A stretch of DNA of 64,000 nucleotides from Ectopseudomonas mendocina (GCF_007049795.1 NZ_SCFY01000004.1:62001-126000); one strand, 5' to 3'; shown: positions 17,233-27,105, counted from the stretch's first letter. A program made the numbers and translations. The notes: a model not told the origin generated them from the sequence alone.

Positions 17233-17298
17233 AAAGGGACGATCCGGCCAAATCTGCCGCTGAATCGGGAATGAGGTTGCTCGTGCAAAGCTGCACCT

Positions 17299-17369
17299 GT
17301 AGGAGCCAGCTTGCTGGCGAGCATCGATCTGACAGACCCCAAGCATCGCCGGCAATCCGGCTCCTACAA
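17299..17369. repeat. REP pair (BIME-like)
   Basis: Two Pseudomonas-type REP units in opposite orientation, TGTAGGAGCCAGCTTGCTGG (from 17299) and CCGGCAATCCGGCTCCTACA (ending 17368), flank a short spacer. Each forms a hairpin. They fill the gap between the tetR operator and the 3' end of ladS. TGTAGGAGC...CTTGC is the common REP core in this genus. Confidence 0.8.
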
Positions 17370-17405
17370 GGCGGAGCGATTTTAATTACGCTCCACGAAG
17401 AGGCG

Positions 17406-19817
17406 TCAGAGCGGAGCGGCGCCACCGGAAACCGTGGCTGGGCGACACAACACCCAGTCGTGCAGCAGTACACGCAGCTCCTCGAACTTCACCGGTTTGG
17501 CCAGGTAATCGCTCATTCCTGCGGCCAGGCAGCGTTCGCGGTCACCGCTGTGGCTATGGGCGGTGATCGCCAGCACCGGCAGTTCGGCGCACCCCGGCAG
17601 GGCACGCAGTGCGCGGCAAGTGGCGAAGCCATCCATCACCGGCATCTGGCAATCCAGCAGTACGGCATCGACGCTTTCACTGCGCAGCAGCTCCAGCGCT
17701 TCGGCACCGTTGTCGGCGGTGCGCACGCGGTAGCCCAGCTTGAGCAGCATGCCGCGGGTTACCAGCTGGTTGATCGCATTGTCCTCCACGATCAGTACCG
17801 TGCACTGCTGCGCCTGGCGCTGCAGCGCGCCGCCCTGCGGCCGAGCGGGGCGCACGCCGATCACCTGCGGCTGCAGCGGCTGGGTCAGCGGCACGTCGAG
17901 ACGAAAACGACTGCCCTGCCCCGGCTGCGACTCGTGACTGAGCACGCCGCCAAGCAGATCGACCAGTTGCCGGCAGATTGCCAGGCCGATGCCCAGGCCA
18001 CCGTACTTGCGCGTCATCGAGCCATCGAGTTGATGGAAGCGCTGATAAAGGTCGCCGTCGACGGGGGCGAAACCGATCCCGGTATCGCTGACCACCACAC
18101 TCAGCGGCAGGTTGCTGCCCACGCTGCCAACGCGGCCGACCTGCAAGCTCACGCCGCCCTGGCTGGTGAACTTGATGGCGTTGTCCAGCAGATAGCCCAG
18201 CGCCTGTGCCAGCTTGGCCGCGTCTCCTTCCAGGGTGTCGGGCAGGTTGTCGTCCAGTTCCAGGGCGAACGTCAGCCCCTTGTCTTCGGCGCGCGCCGCA
18301 TACTGGGCACGCAGACCGTCGAACAGCCCGCGCAAGCTGAACGTCTCGCGCCGCGGATAGAGCTTGCCGGCCTGCAGCTCGGTGAGGGCGAGGATATCGT
18401 TGACCATGCGCATCATGTCGCGTGCGGAGGTCGCGGCGGTCTTCTGGTACTGCTCCAGCTCGATGTCCATCTTCACCGTCTGCATCAGCTCCAGCGAGCC
18501 GATCACGCCATTCATCGGCGTGCGCAGTTCGTGGATGACGGTGGCGAGGAACTCGTCCTTGAAGCGGTTGCTGTCGGCCAACTCCTGGTTCAACGCTTCG
18601 AGCTTGCGTCCGGCTTCCTGGAGGATGCGCGTGCGCTCTTCCTTCATCGCGTTGATGCGATCAGCCAGAGCCAGCGACAGCAGGCCCACTTCAAGCGCCG
18701 AGCCGATCTGGCTGGCATACATGGTGAGAAACACGTTGGGCAGGTAGCCGAGCACCATCAGCGTGTTGACGATGCCGCCGATGAGAAAGGCGGTCCAGGC
18801 GAAGATGAAGTACCGCGCCACGCGCATACCGCGCAGCCAGGCGAGGATGCCGGCAGCGAAGATCACCACGGTGAACAGCAGGGCCAGGTAGGTGGCCAGA
18901 CGCAATGCCGTGGCATAACTGATGCTCAGCGCCAGGATCATCACCCCTGCGCCGCAGGCCATAAGCAGCAGCAACAGGCGATCGACCCAGGGGCTGTGTT
19001 CGCCTGTGTGCAGGAAGCTGCGAGCGAACTGGCAGCCGAACAAGGCGGCCGATCCAATCAGAAATGGCGTCGCGGCATTGGCCCACCAGGGGTTGTTGGG
19101 CCAGAAATACTCGATGCCGGCACCGTTGACCGAGACCTGATACAGGCCGAACGAGGCGATATAAAGGATGTAATAGAGGTAGCTGGTGTCGCGCACGCTG
19201 AGGAAGATGAACAGGTTGTACACCAGCATCACCAGCAGCACGCCGTAGATGATGCCAAGCACATAGATACGCGCGGGCTGCTCTTCCAGATAGGCGTTGG
19301 GTGCCCACAGTGTCAGCGGCGCCTGGATCGAGCCCTGGCTTTCCAGGCGCAAATAGATGCGCTTGTTCTGGTTCGGCTCGAGATTCAGCTCGAACAGGTA
19401 GTTGTGCTGGCGGATCTGGCGGGTGTCGAAAGGCAAAGAATCGCCGGTACGCTGTGCCAGAGTGAAACCACCGGCCTCGTCGGGGAGGTAGAGCTCAAGG
19501 TGATCGAGCGGCGGATAGGCCAGTTCAAGCAGCCAGTTGCGTGGGCCCTGTGCCTGCTGCGGCAAGTAGTGCAAATCCAGCCGCAGCCAAAATACCGAGC
19601 GTGAATAGCCGGCGTTGAGCACGGGTTTGTCATGCAGACGGAAACTGCCTTGCACAGCCGGCGAGGCGATGTCGTCGATGCTGGCATCGCCGCGCACGTC
19701 CTCGAACACGTACATGCTCTGCCCCAGAGGCAGAGTGCGCATCTGTTCGTCGAAGGTAACGGCGCCCACAAGCGAGGAAAAAACGAGGCTCACGATGAGC
19801 AGGAGCAGCCGGTACAT
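17406..19817 (-). CDS. ladS: LadS-type hybrid sensor histidine kinase
   Basis: The 803-residue protein has a signal peptide (1-19), a periplasmic 7TMR-DISMED2 sensor (~20-175), seven membrane helices (~185-390), a short coiled linker, a HisKA domain with His429 in VIHELRTPMNG, an ATPase domain (N-box DNAIKF ~545, DTGIGF ~578, GLGIGLA ~607) and a receiver domain with Asp722 and Lys774. The layout and its place beside tetR/acyl-CoA dehydrogenase and thiD match LadS, which in P. aeruginosa senses calcium and feeds the Gac/Rsm cascade to favour biofilm growth. Whether this copy senses calcium is inference. Confidence 0.9.
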   Translation of the reverse strand: MYRLLLLIVSLVFSSLVGAVTFDEQMRTLPLGQSMYVFEDVRGDASIDDIASPAVQGSFRLHDKPVLNAGYSRSVFWLRLDLHYLPQQAQGPRNWLLELAYPPLDHLELYLPDEAGGFTLAQRTGDSLPFDTRQIRQHNYLFELNLEPNQNKRIYLRLESQGSIQAPLTLWAPNAYLEEQPARIYVLGIIYGVLLVMLVYNLFIFLSVRDTSYLYYILYIASFGLYQVSVNGAGIEYFWPNNPWWANAATPFLIGSAALFGCQFARSFLHTGEHSPWVDRLLLLLMACGAGVMILALSISYATALRLATYLALLFTVVIFAAGILAWLRGMRVARYFIFAWTAFLIGGIVNTLMVLGYLPNVFLTMYASQIGSALEVGLLSLALADRINAMKEERTRILQEAGRKLEALNQELADSNRFKDEFLATVIHELRTPMNGVIGSLELMQTVKMDIELEQYQKTAATSARDMMRMVNDILALTELQAGKLYPRRETFSLRGLFDGLRAQYAARAEDKGLTFALELDDNLPDTLEGDAAKLAQALGYLLDNAIKFTSQGGVSLQVGRVGSVGSNLPLSVVVSDTGIGFAPVDGDLYQRFHQLDGSMTRKYGGLGIGLAICRQLVDLLGGVLSHESQPGQGSRFRLDVPLTQPLQPQVIGVRPARPQGGALQRQAQQCTVLIVEDNAINQLVTRGMLLKLGYRVRTADNGAEALELLRSESVDAVLLDCQMPVMDGFATCRALRALPGCAELPVLAITAHSHSGDRERCLAAGMSDYLAKPVKFEELRVLLHDWVLCRPATVSGGAAPL

Positions 19818-19908
19818 ACGACTCCAAAACCCTGTCGGACAACGCCCAGGCCCCCATTAGCCCATCAGATGGCGCCGTCACGCACGGCAGACTTATATTC
19901 GAATCGCT

Positions 19909-20799
19909 CTACTCTAGGGGCTGTTGAGGCGCTTTTCCAGATTCAGACGGCAGTTTAAGCAGCGCCTCACCTATCGCCTCAGCCAGGTACTGCAGGGAAA
20001 ACACCCCGCCGTAGGTCCAGGTCGAGGGCATCGCGGCGAAGCGCTGCTCGCGCACGAACGGCATGGCCTGCCACAGCGGTGAGGCGAACAACTGCGCCTC
20101 TTGGGGGAAGGGTTCGATATGCAGCACCACACCCTCTTCGATGCGACCCAGTGCGGTGATCGGTACCTGAGTGATGCCCCAGGGGCTCGGCGGCAGCTCC
20201 AGTGCCGGCTGCAGGCCGAGCAGCGCCAGCGCATGTTGCGGCATGGAGTTGGGGCCGTTGATGAAGGCGGCGGTCGGCGACGAGAGGCGTATCACCGTGA
20301 CCGCCGGCAGGCGCTTCCCGTAATGAACCCGCAGTTGCTCACGCCACCGCGCCAGTTCGGCGTCCATCGCCTGCAGGCGTTGCCTGGCCAATGCCTCGCG
20401 GCCGAGCGCGCGCGCCAGGTCGAGAAACGCCTCGCGCTGCACCTGCTGATTGTCGTGCTGCTGACTGAAGCCCTGGTACACCTGAACCGGTGCAATACGT
20501 TCGAGCAGTGGGCGAATATCTTCCAGCAAAGGCGGGATGACGATCAGCTCAGGCTGTAACTCGGCCAGCAACTCGAGGTTGGGCTCCAGGCGCGAACCGC
20601 TCGACGGCACGCTCTCAGGCAACGTCGGCCTGACCACCCAGGCGCGGTAGTCACCGGCATCGGTTACTGTCAATGGCGTCACATCGAGCATCAGCAGATG
20701 CTCGGTGGCCTCCCAGCTCAGCGCCGCCACCCGAGGCGCGTCGCCGGCCCACACCGGCGCCAGCCAGAGCAGCAGCACGCTCAGCAGCCACTGCCTCAT
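19909..20799 (-). CDS. fhuD: Periplasmic iron-siderophore binding protein, FhuD-like
   Basis: The 296-residue protein has a signal peptide (MRQWLLSVLLLWLAPVWA, cleavage near residue 18) and the bilobal periplasmic-binding fold of helical-backbone metal receptors: PRVAALSWEATEHLLMLDVTP at the start, LEPNLELLAELQPELIVIPP in the first lobe, and a long connecting helix. It should pass Fe(III)-hydroxamate to the FhuB permease. The ATG at 20799 overlaps the fhuB stop by four bases. It is the last gene of the fhuF-C-B-D operon. Confidence 0.88.
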   Translation of the reverse strand: MRQWLLSVLLLWLAPVWAGDAPRVAALSWEATEHLLMLDVTPLTVTDAGDYRAWVVRPTLPESVPSSGSRLEPNLELLAELQPELIVIPPLLEDIRPLLERIAPVQVYQGFSQQHDNQQVQREAFLDLARALGREALARQRLQAMDAELARWREQLRVHYGKRLPAVTVIRLSSPTAAFINGPNSMPQHALALLGLQPALELPPSPWGITQVPITALGRIEEGVVLHIEPFPQEAQLFASPLWQAMPFVREQRFAAMPSTWTYGGVFSLQYLAEAIGEALLKLPSESGKAPQQPLE

Positions 20800-22772
20800 C
20801 CCTGCCTCCCGCGAATAAGCAGAAACACGAAATATCCGCCACACAACACCGAGGCGACAATGCCTACCGGAATCTGCAACGGGAAGATCAGGGTGCGGCC
20901 AACCCAGTCCGCCAGCAGCATCATCACCGCGCCCAGCGAGGCCGCCAGCAGCAGTTGCGGCAGTACACGGCGCGCGCCGAGCATCACCGCGATATGCGGG
21001 GCCAAAAGTCCAAGAAACGCTACTGGCCCGAGCAGGCTGGTGACCAACGCACACAGCAGCGCCACCAGCACCAGCAACGCCAGACGCAAGCGCGGCACGT
21101 TCAGGCCACGGCTGGCGGCCACCCCGTCGCCGATGCCGATCAGCGTCAGGGCGCGCTGAAACAGCAGCGCCAGCGCGCCGAATAGCAGCACGCCCAGCGT
21201 CAGCCCCAAGGCTTGCGCCGGTGTGGCGCGGTAGGTAGAGCCAGCCAGCCAACCGAGCAACGCGAACGAGTCGCCACTGCCCTTGGCCAGCACGAACTGC
21301 AGCGCCGCGTTGAGCAGCGCGCCCAAGGAAATTCCCAGCAGCGCCATAAGCGCTGGTGAGTAGCGATGACGCCGCCCCAGCAGCATCAACACCGCCAGCA
21401 CCGCCAGACTGCCGACGAAGGCCGCCAGCGGCGCGACCGCGCCTAGCAGAGCACCACCGAAGATGATCAGCGCGAGCATCACCGCCAGCGTGGCCCCGGC
21501 GGAGAGCCCGAGGATATCCGGGCTGGCTAGCGGGTTACGTAGCAAACGCTGCAGCAGCAGGCCGGAAATCGCTAGGCCAGCGCCGGCCGAAGCAGCAGTG
21601 AGCACACGCGGCCAGCGCAGCGACCAGACCAACGCCGACGGCCACTCAAAACGCCAGCCATCGATACCGCGCGCCATCCCAAGCGCCACGGTAAGCGCCA
21701 GCAGCGCGAAGAGCGCCACCCACAGCGCACTGCGCCAACCGAAGCGCTCGGCGCCACGCGGCAGTTGCAGACCACGCGGATCTTCCGCAGCCAGGTGGCG
21801 GCGCGCCAACCACAACAGCACTGGCGCCCCGATCAATGCGGCGGCAGCACCACTGGGCACCAACTGGCCACTGAGACGATTAGCCAGCAGTGCCAGGGCG
21901 TCGGTGCCAAGCAGCAGCAAGGCGCCGAGCAGCGCACTGTAAAAAAGCTCATCACGCGCCGTGCGGGCACCGAGCATCTTCGCCAGATTCGGTGTGAGCA
22001 GGCCGATGAAACCGATCAGGCCGACCGCCGTGATCGACACCGAACACAACCACAGCGCCGCCAGAAACAGCACCAGCATCACCGGCCACAACGCCAGGCC
22101 ACGGCCCTGGGCAGCATCGCCGCCAAGCTGCAGCAGGCTCAACGGCCGCGGCGCCAGGATCAGCAGCGGCAGCGCCAGCAATAGCTTGGGCCACAGCCAC
22201 TGCACCCAGTGCCAGTCGATCTGCGCTAGATCACCCGCGCCCCAGACGAACAGCCCCTGGGTGTACTGGTTGTTGATCAGGACCAGCCCGGCAGCCAGGG
22301 CGCCGAGCAACAGATTGATGGCCATGCCACCCAGCACCAGCGGCAGCCCGCCAATACCACTGCGCCCGGCAATCAGCAGCACCAGGCCGACTGCCAGCAG
22401 CGCACCGAGCAGTGCCGCCCACTGCCCATGATCGGCCGCGAAGGTCGGCACCAGCAAGGTGGCCAGCACCAGCCCGAGCCAGGCCCCGGACGAAGCGCCG
22501 ATGGTCATGGGCGACACCAGGCGATTTTGCGTGATTTGCTGCAGCAGGCTGCCGGACAGGCCCAGCGCAGCGCCCGTCAGCAGCGCCATGCTCAGCCTGG
22601 GTAGAGCCGACAGTTGCAGCTGCAGAAACTCGAAGCTGTGCTCGGCAGAGGCAAGCATCGCCCACAGTTCGAATGGAGCGAGATCGGCCGCCAGCCACAG
22701 GTGCAGGAGTGCCAGCGGCAGCAGCGCGAGCAGTGTCAGAAGGTGGCGTGACGACGCCGAGACTGCCGCCAT
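20796..22772 (-). CDS. fhuB: Ferric-hydroxamate ABC transporter permease, fused double-length FhuB
   Basis: The 658-residue protein is two FecCD-type permease halves in tandem, as in E. coli FhuB. Each half carries the signature region: LTGAALGLSGSLLQQITQNRL and GLIGFIGLLTPNLAKMLG in the first (~residues 65-85, 250-270), AGLAISGLLLQRLLRNPLASPDILG and LGPVAFLGLLAPHIAVMLG in the second (~400-425, 590-610). About 20 membrane helices are predicted. It sits two bases after fhuC and overlaps fhuD, so one transporter complex is encoded in order. Confidence 0.93.
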   Translation of the reverse strand: MAAVSASSRHLLTLLALLPLALLHLWLAADLAPFELWAMLASAEHSFEFLQLQLSALPRLSMALLTGAALGLSGSLLQQITQNRLVSPMTIGASSGAWLGLVLATLLVPTFAADHGQWAALLGALLAVGLVLLIAGRSGIGGLPLVLGGMAINLLLGALAAGLVLINNQYTQGLFVWGAGDLAQIDWHWVQWLWPKLLLALPLLILAPRPLSLLQLGGDAAQGRGLALWPVMLVLFLAALWLCSVSITAVGLIGFIGLLTPNLAKMLGARTARDELFYSALLGALLLLGTDALALLANRLSGQLVPSGAAAALIGAPVLLWLARRHLAAEDPRGLQLPRGAERFGWRSALWVALFALLALTVALGMARGIDGWRFEWPSALVWSLRWPRVLTAASAGAGLAISGLLLQRLLRNPLASPDILGLSAGATLAVMLALIIFGGALLGAVAPLAAFVGSLAVLAVLMLLGRRHRYSPALMALLGISLGALLNAALQFVLAKGSGDSFALLGWLAGSTYRATPAQALGLTLGVLLFGALALLFQRALTLIGIGDGVAASRGLNVPRLRLALLVLVALLCALVTSLLGPVAFLGLLAPHIAVMLGARRVLPQLLLAASLGAVMMLLADWVGRTLIFPLQIPVGIVASVLCGGYFVFLLIRGRQG

Positions 22773-22774
22773 GC

Positions 22775-23542
22775 TCAGGCCACCACGGCAATTTTGCGGG
22801 CGCTGCCGGGCTGTTCGATCAGTTCGATATCGATGTCGTAGAGCTGGCTGAGCAACGGCCCGCTGAGCAGCTCGTCCGGGCTGCCGTCGAAGAAGATCCG
22901 TCCCTGCTTGAGGGCGATCACCCGATCAGCATGCCGAGCGGTGAGGTTGATGTCGTGGAGGATGGCGACGATGCCGCGTCCGCTGTCGCGATTGAGCTGG
23001 CGCAGCAAGCCCATCAGCTCGTACTGATGCGCCAGGTCCAGCGCCGAGGTGGGCTCGTCGAGCAGTAATAGCGGCGATTGCTGGGCCAGCAGCATGGCGA
23101 TCCAGGCACGTTGGCGCTCGCCACCGGAGAGGCTGTCGGCCAGGTGATCGGCGTAATGGGCGACATCGGTCTGGGCCAGCGCCTGATCGACCGCCGCATG
23201 GTCCTCGGCGCGCCAGCGGCCGAGCAATCCACGCCAGGGAAAGCGCCCCAGGCGCACCAGCTCGCGCACGGTCAGGCCGGCGACGTCGGGTAGGTGCTGC
23301 GGCAGGAAGGCCACGCGCTGGGCAAAGTCACGGGCGGAGAAACCCGCCAGGTCGCGCTCGTCGAGCTGCAGCGAGCCTCGGGTCGGCTGCAGCTGCCGCG
23401 CCAGCAGGTTCATCAGGGTCGACTTGCCCGAGCCGTTGTGGCCAAGAATCACGGTGAAGCGATCACCTTCGAGGTGCAGTTCGTCCACTGCCAGCGTTAC
23501 CCGCTCACCACGACGCACTTCGATATCACGCAGATTCAGCAT
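22775..23542 (-). CDS. fhuC: Ferric-siderophore ABC transporter ATPase, FhuC-like
   Basis: The 255-residue ATPase has Walker A GHNGSGKST (residues ~34-42), Q-loop LPQHLP, signature LSGGERQRA (~137), Walker B LLLLDEPTSALD (~158-169) and the switch histidine in AILHDINLTARHADR. It powers iron-siderophore import through FhuB. It overlaps the 3' end of fhuF by seven bases and is followed two bases later by fhuB. Confidence 0.92.
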   Translation of the reverse strand: MLNLRDIEVRRGERVTLAVDELHLEGDRFTVILGHNGSGKSTLMNLLARQLQPTRGSLQLDERDLAGFSARDFAQRVAFLPQHLPDVAGLTVRELVRLGRFPWRGLLGRWRAEDHAAVDQALAQTDVAHYADHLADSLSGGERQRAWIAMLLAQQSPLLLLDEPTSALDLAHQYELMGLLRQLNRDSGRGIVAILHDINLTARHADRVIALKQGRIFFDGSPDELLSGPLLSQLYDIDIELIEQPGSARKIAVVA

Positions 23543-24282
23543 GCCTGAGCCAGCTCCTCACGCAGACGCACCAGGCGCTCATCACGGCGCAATTTCGGGC
23601 AGGTGCTGCACAGCTCGCCGTCGCAACGCCGAAAATGCTGGCAACAGGCCTTGCGCTCCAGGGTCAGGCAGTCACGTCCATCCTCCAGGCGCACTTCCAG
23701 CAGGTCGCTACCACCACGCAGCCCCAATGCCTCCAGCCAGCGTGCCGCCAGCACGCGCAGTTGCTGGTTATCCAGAGTCAGTTGGCGCTGTACCAGCAAC
23801 AGGGCGGCCAGCACGTAATCGGCCGCCAGACGCTGGGCCAGCTTGCCGTGGATGCTTTGCACCTGACAGAACTCGACATGCTGGCGGCGTAGAAGGTCGG
23901 CCAGTTGGGTGCCTGCAAGGTTGATCAGCTCGTCCTCTGCAGCCCGTTGCGGGCAGTGATCGGAAAGACAGAAGCCCAACACCACACCACTTTGAACATC
24001 CTGCCCAAGCGTCGACAGACAGGGCATACGCTGCACCAGATGCACGCCGAGCAAGGTCAGGTAGATGGGTTGCCAGACCAGGTAGGTCCAGCTGCGCACC
24101 GCCCAGTAATGCGGCCCGGCCTCGGGGTGAGCCTGGCGCCAGTACTGATAAAGCGTAGCGATACGCTGTGTGTTGCCATCGCTGCCGCAAACCAGCAGAT
24201 CAGCCTCGGCATGACCGATACGGCCCTGCAGCCCAGGCAGACTGCGGGAAATCACGTCGAGCAAGTGGTGAAGGTCGTGCAT
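23536..24282 (-). CDS. fhuF: Siderophore ferric-iron reductase, FhuF/AHA_1954-like
   Basis: The 248-residue protein ends with the four-cysteine pattern CC-x10-C-x2-C (Cys213/214, Cys225, Cys228), which in FhuF holds a [2Fe-2S] cluster used to reduce Fe(III) released from hydroxamate siderophores in the cytoplasm. The upstream part (YWAVRSWTYLVWQPIYLTLLGVH) resembles the AHA_1954 group of siderophore reductases. As first gene of the operon it follows a 90-bp AT-rich gap with a possible Fur site. Function is inferred from the cysteines and the transport genes behind it. Confidence 0.85.
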   Translation of the reverse strand: MHDLHHLLDVISRSLPGLQGRIGHAEADLLVCGSDGNTQRIATLYQYWRQAHPEAGPHYWAVRSWTYLVWQPIYLTLLGVHLVQRMPCLSTLGQDVQSGVVLGFCLSDHCPQRAAEDELINLAGTQLADLLRRQHVEFCQVQSIHGKLAQRLAADYVLAALLLVQRQLTLDNQQLRVLAARWLEALGLRGGSDLLEVRLEDGRDCLTLERKACCQHFRRCDGELCSTCPKLRRDERLVRLREELAQAC

Positions 24283-24317
24283 CGCGGCGAACCCGGACGA
24301 TGGAAGCAGTGCGAGGG

Positions 24318-24362
24318 GCGAATTTAATCATTGATACGCATCTGCATCAAATTATCATTCGC
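24318..24362 (-). promoter_or_regulatory. Possible Fur-regulated promoter region of the fhuFCBD operon
   Basis: This is the most AT-rich stretch of the locus. Read leftward it contains AATGATAATTTGATG (near 24345-24359) and GTATCAATGATTAAATT (near 24319-24336), resembling the repeated GATAAT hexamers of Fur boxes. One hexamer is exact; the rest is degenerate. Iron control is expected for such an operon, but the site itself is tentative. Confidence 0.4.
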
Positions 24363-24372
24363 CACTCAAGAC

Positions 24373-25542
24373 TCACGCAGCCTTGGTTTTTTGCACCAGC
24401 AACGGGAATAGCGCCGCAGTCAGCAGCAAGCCGACAGCACCGACCCAGAACGGCATGGCCTGCCCGTAGTGGCTGACCAGCAGCCCCGCACCGTAGGCCG
24501 AGCCCATATTGCCCAGGCACTGGAAGATGTTGATCTTGCTGAAGTCCACCGCGTAGTGCTCTGGCGAGCTGAGTTCGAACAGCAAGGCATCCAGGCGCAC
24601 GGTGACTTGATACAGCGCCCAACCGAACAGCACTCGGCCGAGCAGGATCAGCCACTGATCGCCGAAACCCTGAATGAAAGTGGCTGCCGCGCCCAGCAGC
24701 AGACCGGCAAGAATGCCATCACGGGTGTTGCCCTGCTGGGTCGCGCGGCGCCCCCACCACAGCGCCAACACGGCCACAGCGCCAGGCAGCGCATAGACGA
24801 AACCGGCCGCCATCTCGCTGTTCCAGTGCGCCACCTGCTGCCAATAGACGGCAAAGAACGGCCGGGTCACGTAACCGACGAAATAGAACAGCAGCATCAC
24901 CAGACACAGGCGGTAGATCGCCGGCAGGCTGCGCGACTCGTTCTTCACCGGCGCCTCGTCGCTTGCCGGCTGCTCGCCTGGTGCCGGCAGGTAGCCACGC
25001 ACCAGGTGCATGCAGATGGCCATCTGGATGAAGTCGCCAGCAGCCATTACCAAGAACACGTCGCCAATGTTCATGATCTGCAGGATCAGGCCGCCCAGCG
25101 CGGCACCGAGAATGGCGCCGAAGTGCACCACCACCGACAGGGTGCCGATGGTCTGGGTGTGGTTGTCCTGCTGCTGCAGGCTCATCACGTAGGGATACAT
25201 CAGCAGGTAGCTGCCCTTGAACACCACCATCAGCAGCGACACTACCCAGAACAGCGCCAGCGAGTCGATGAAATAGCAGGCAGCGGTCAGGCTGCCGGCC
25301 ATCAATTGCGCGCTGATCAGAATGCGCACCGGGTGCACGCGCTTGGCCAGGCGCGCCCAGAGCGGGAACACCGACATGACCACCAGGCTGACCACCGCCA
25401 GATAGAGGCCGACATGCTGCTCCGGCGGGTTATCGAAACGCTCGGCGAAATACTGCGGGTAAAAAGGAATGATCAGGTTATCGGTGATGACCGCCAGGGC
25501 GGTCATCATGATCAGGCAGGTACGCAGCGTCATTGGAGGCAT
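24373..25542 (-). CDS. MFS transporter, possibly siderophore-related
   Basis: The 389-residue protein has 12 predicted membrane helices and the MFS loop PLWARLAKRVHPVR between helices 2 and 3. It starts MPPMTLRTCLIMMTALAVITDNLIIPFYPQYF. It lies just upstream of, and in the same direction as, the fhuF operon, and appears part of the same insertion between ladS and thiD; some MFS proteins in such loci (for example PvsC of the vibrioferrin system) export siderophores. No siderophore synthetase or TonB receptor is in the window, so the substrate is open. ATGs at 25542 and 25533 both lack a clear ribosome site. Confidence 0.8.
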   Translation of the reverse strand: MPPMTLRTCLIMMTALAVITDNLIIPFYPQYFAERFDNPPEQHVGLYLAVVSLVVMSVFPLWARLAKRVHPVRILISAQLMAGSLTAACYFIDSLALFWVVSLLMVVFKGSYLLMYPYVMSLQQQDNHTQTIGTLSVVVHFGAILGAALGGLILQIMNIGDVFLVMAAGDFIQMAICMHLVRGYLPAPGEQPASDEAPVKNESRSLPAIYRLCLVMLLFYFVGYVTRPFFAVYWQQVAHWNSEMAAGFVYALPGAVAVLALWWGRRATQQGNTRDGILAGLLLGAAATFIQGFGDQWLILLGRVLFGWALYQVTVRLDALLFELSSPEHYAVDFSKINIFQCLGNMGSAYGAGLLVSHYGQAMPFWVGAVGLLLTAALFPLLVQKTKAA

Positions 25543-25676
25543 TCGGGCAAGGCGGCAGGGCCGCGCATGATGCCATCCCCAGGCCGGTTAATGCCAATAC
25601 AGACGAGAATCAGAAAGGCTAGCAAACGGCATGGCGTGCAGCGACTTCAGGTCTGTTAGTGATAAGCTCGCGCACC

Positions 25677-26474
25677 ATGAAAACGCCAAACTTCCGCCCC
25701 GTAGTGCTCTGTATGTCCGGTCACGACCCCAGTGGTGGTGCCGGCCTGCAGGCTGATATCGAAGCCCTGCTGGCTCAAGGCTGCCACGCCGCCCCGACGG
25801 TGACCGCCCTGACCGTGCAGGATACCGTCAACGTCTCCGACTTCCGTGTGCTCGACCGCGACTGGGTACTGGCCCAGGCCCGTGCAGTGATCGCCGACAT
25901 GCCGGTCGCCGCCGTCAAGCTGGGCATGCTCGGCTCGGTAGAGATGGTCGAGAACGTGCTCGAAGTGATGAGCCAACTGCCTGGCGTACCACTGGTCTGC
26001 GACCCGGTGCTGCGCGCCGGCGGCGGCGGCTCGCTGGGCAAGGATGACGTCGGCTATGCCATGCGCGAGCGCCTGTTCGCCGTGTCCACCATCGCCACGC
26101 CGAACCTGCCGGAAGCGCGCATCCTCGCCGAACTGCCGGAAGGCAGCGCCGATGAGTGCGCCGAGAAACTACTACCCTTCATCGAGCACCTGCTGATCAC
26201 CGGCGGCCACGGCGACGAAGCCGAAGTGCACAACCGCCTGTACAGCCGCGATGGAAGTCGCCACACCTTTACCTGCGCACGCCTGCCCGGCAGCTACCAC
26301 GGCTCCGGCTGCACCCTGGCCAGTACCCTGGCCGGTCGCCTGGCGCTGGGTGAAGAGCTGGTCAGCGCGGTGAAAAGCGCCCTGGACTACACCTGGCGCA
26401 CCCTGCGCGACGCCGAGCAACCCGGCCACGGCCAGTACGTGCCACGCCGTTTGCCGCTGGATTACGGCCAATGA
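25677..26474 (+). CDS. thiD: Hydroxymethylpyrimidine/phosphomethylpyrimidine kinase
   Basis: ThiD phosphorylates HMP and HMP-P to HMP-PP in thiamine synthesis. The 265-residue ribokinase-fold protein shows [17 protein letters not shown] (residues ~13-29), the HMP-binding LTVQDT segment, [18 protein letters not shown], and the anion-hole/catalytic motif [14 protein letters not shown] near 205-218. The ATG at 25677 is used; a GTG at 25659 is less likely. It overlaps thiE by four bases. Confidence 0.95.
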   Translation: MKTPNFRPVVLCMSGHDPSGGAGLQADIEALLAQGCHAAPTVTALTVQDTVNVSDFRVLDRDWVLAQARAVIADMPVAAVKLGMLGSVEMVENVLEVMSQLPGVPLVCDPVLRAGGGGSLGKDDVGYAMRERLFAVSTIATPNLPEARILAELPEGSADECAEKLLPFIEHLLITGGHGDEAEVHNRLYSRDGSRHTFTCARLPGSYHGSGCTLASTLAGRLALGEELVSAVKSALDYTWRTLRDAEQPGHGQYVPRRLPLDYGQ

Positions 26475-27091
26475 GTCTGCGCGGCCTCTACGCCATCACC
26501 GATACCCCTCTGCTGGCGGGTGGCAAGCTGCTGCCCTACGCCGAAGCGGCGCTGGCTGGCGGCGCGCGCTTGCTGCAGTACCGCGACAAATCAGGCGATG
26601 CCATACGCCGTTTCGATGAAGCGCAGGCACTGGCCGAACTCTGCCAAAGCCACGGCGCTACGTTGATCATCAACGATGACCTGGAACTGGCTGCGCGCCT
26701 GGGCGTCGGCCTACACCTGGGTCAGACCGATGGCTCGCTGGCCAACGCCCGCGCCCGTCTCGGTACGGATGCCGTTATTGGCGGTACCTGCCATGCCCAG
26801 CTGGAGCTGGCCGAGCGCGCCGTCGCCGAGGGCGCCAGCTATATCGCCTTTGGCCGCTTCTTCAACTCCAACACCAAACCCGGCGCCCCGGCTGCCACCG
26901 TGGAGCTGCTAGATCAGGCCCGCACGCGCTTTGCCCAGCCCATCGTCGCCATCGGCGGCGTGACCCTGGAAACCGCACCCAACCTGATCGCCCGCGGCGC
27001 CAGCATGGTCGCCGTGATCCACGCCCTGTTCGCTGCCGACTCCGCACTTGAGGTAGAAGACCGCGCCCGCGCCTTTGCTGCGCTGTTCTAA
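26471..27091 (+). CDS. thiE: Thiamine-phosphate synthase
   Basis: ThiE joins HMP-PP to thiazole phosphate to give thiamine phosphate. The 206-residue TIM-barrel protein has LLQYRDKSG (residues ~35-43), [23 protein letters not shown] (pyrophosphate and Mg2+ site), [14 protein letters not shown] (~120-133) and [24 protein letters not shown]. Its ATG overlaps the thiD stop (ATGA), so the two are coupled. hemL follows in other pseudomonads; here a PIN-like gene intervenes. Confidence 0.95.
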   Translation: MSLRGLYAITDTPLLAGGKLLPYAEAALAGGARLLQYRDKSGDAIRRFDEAQALAELCQSHGATLIINDDLELAARLGVGLHLGQTDGSLANARARLGTDAVIGGTCHAQLELAERAVAEGASYIAFGRFFNSNTKPGAPAATVELLDQARTRFAQPIVAIGGVTLETAPNLIARGASMVAVIHALFAADSALEVEDRARAFAALF

Positions 27092-27105
27092 CGCGAAGGA
27101 CCGCA

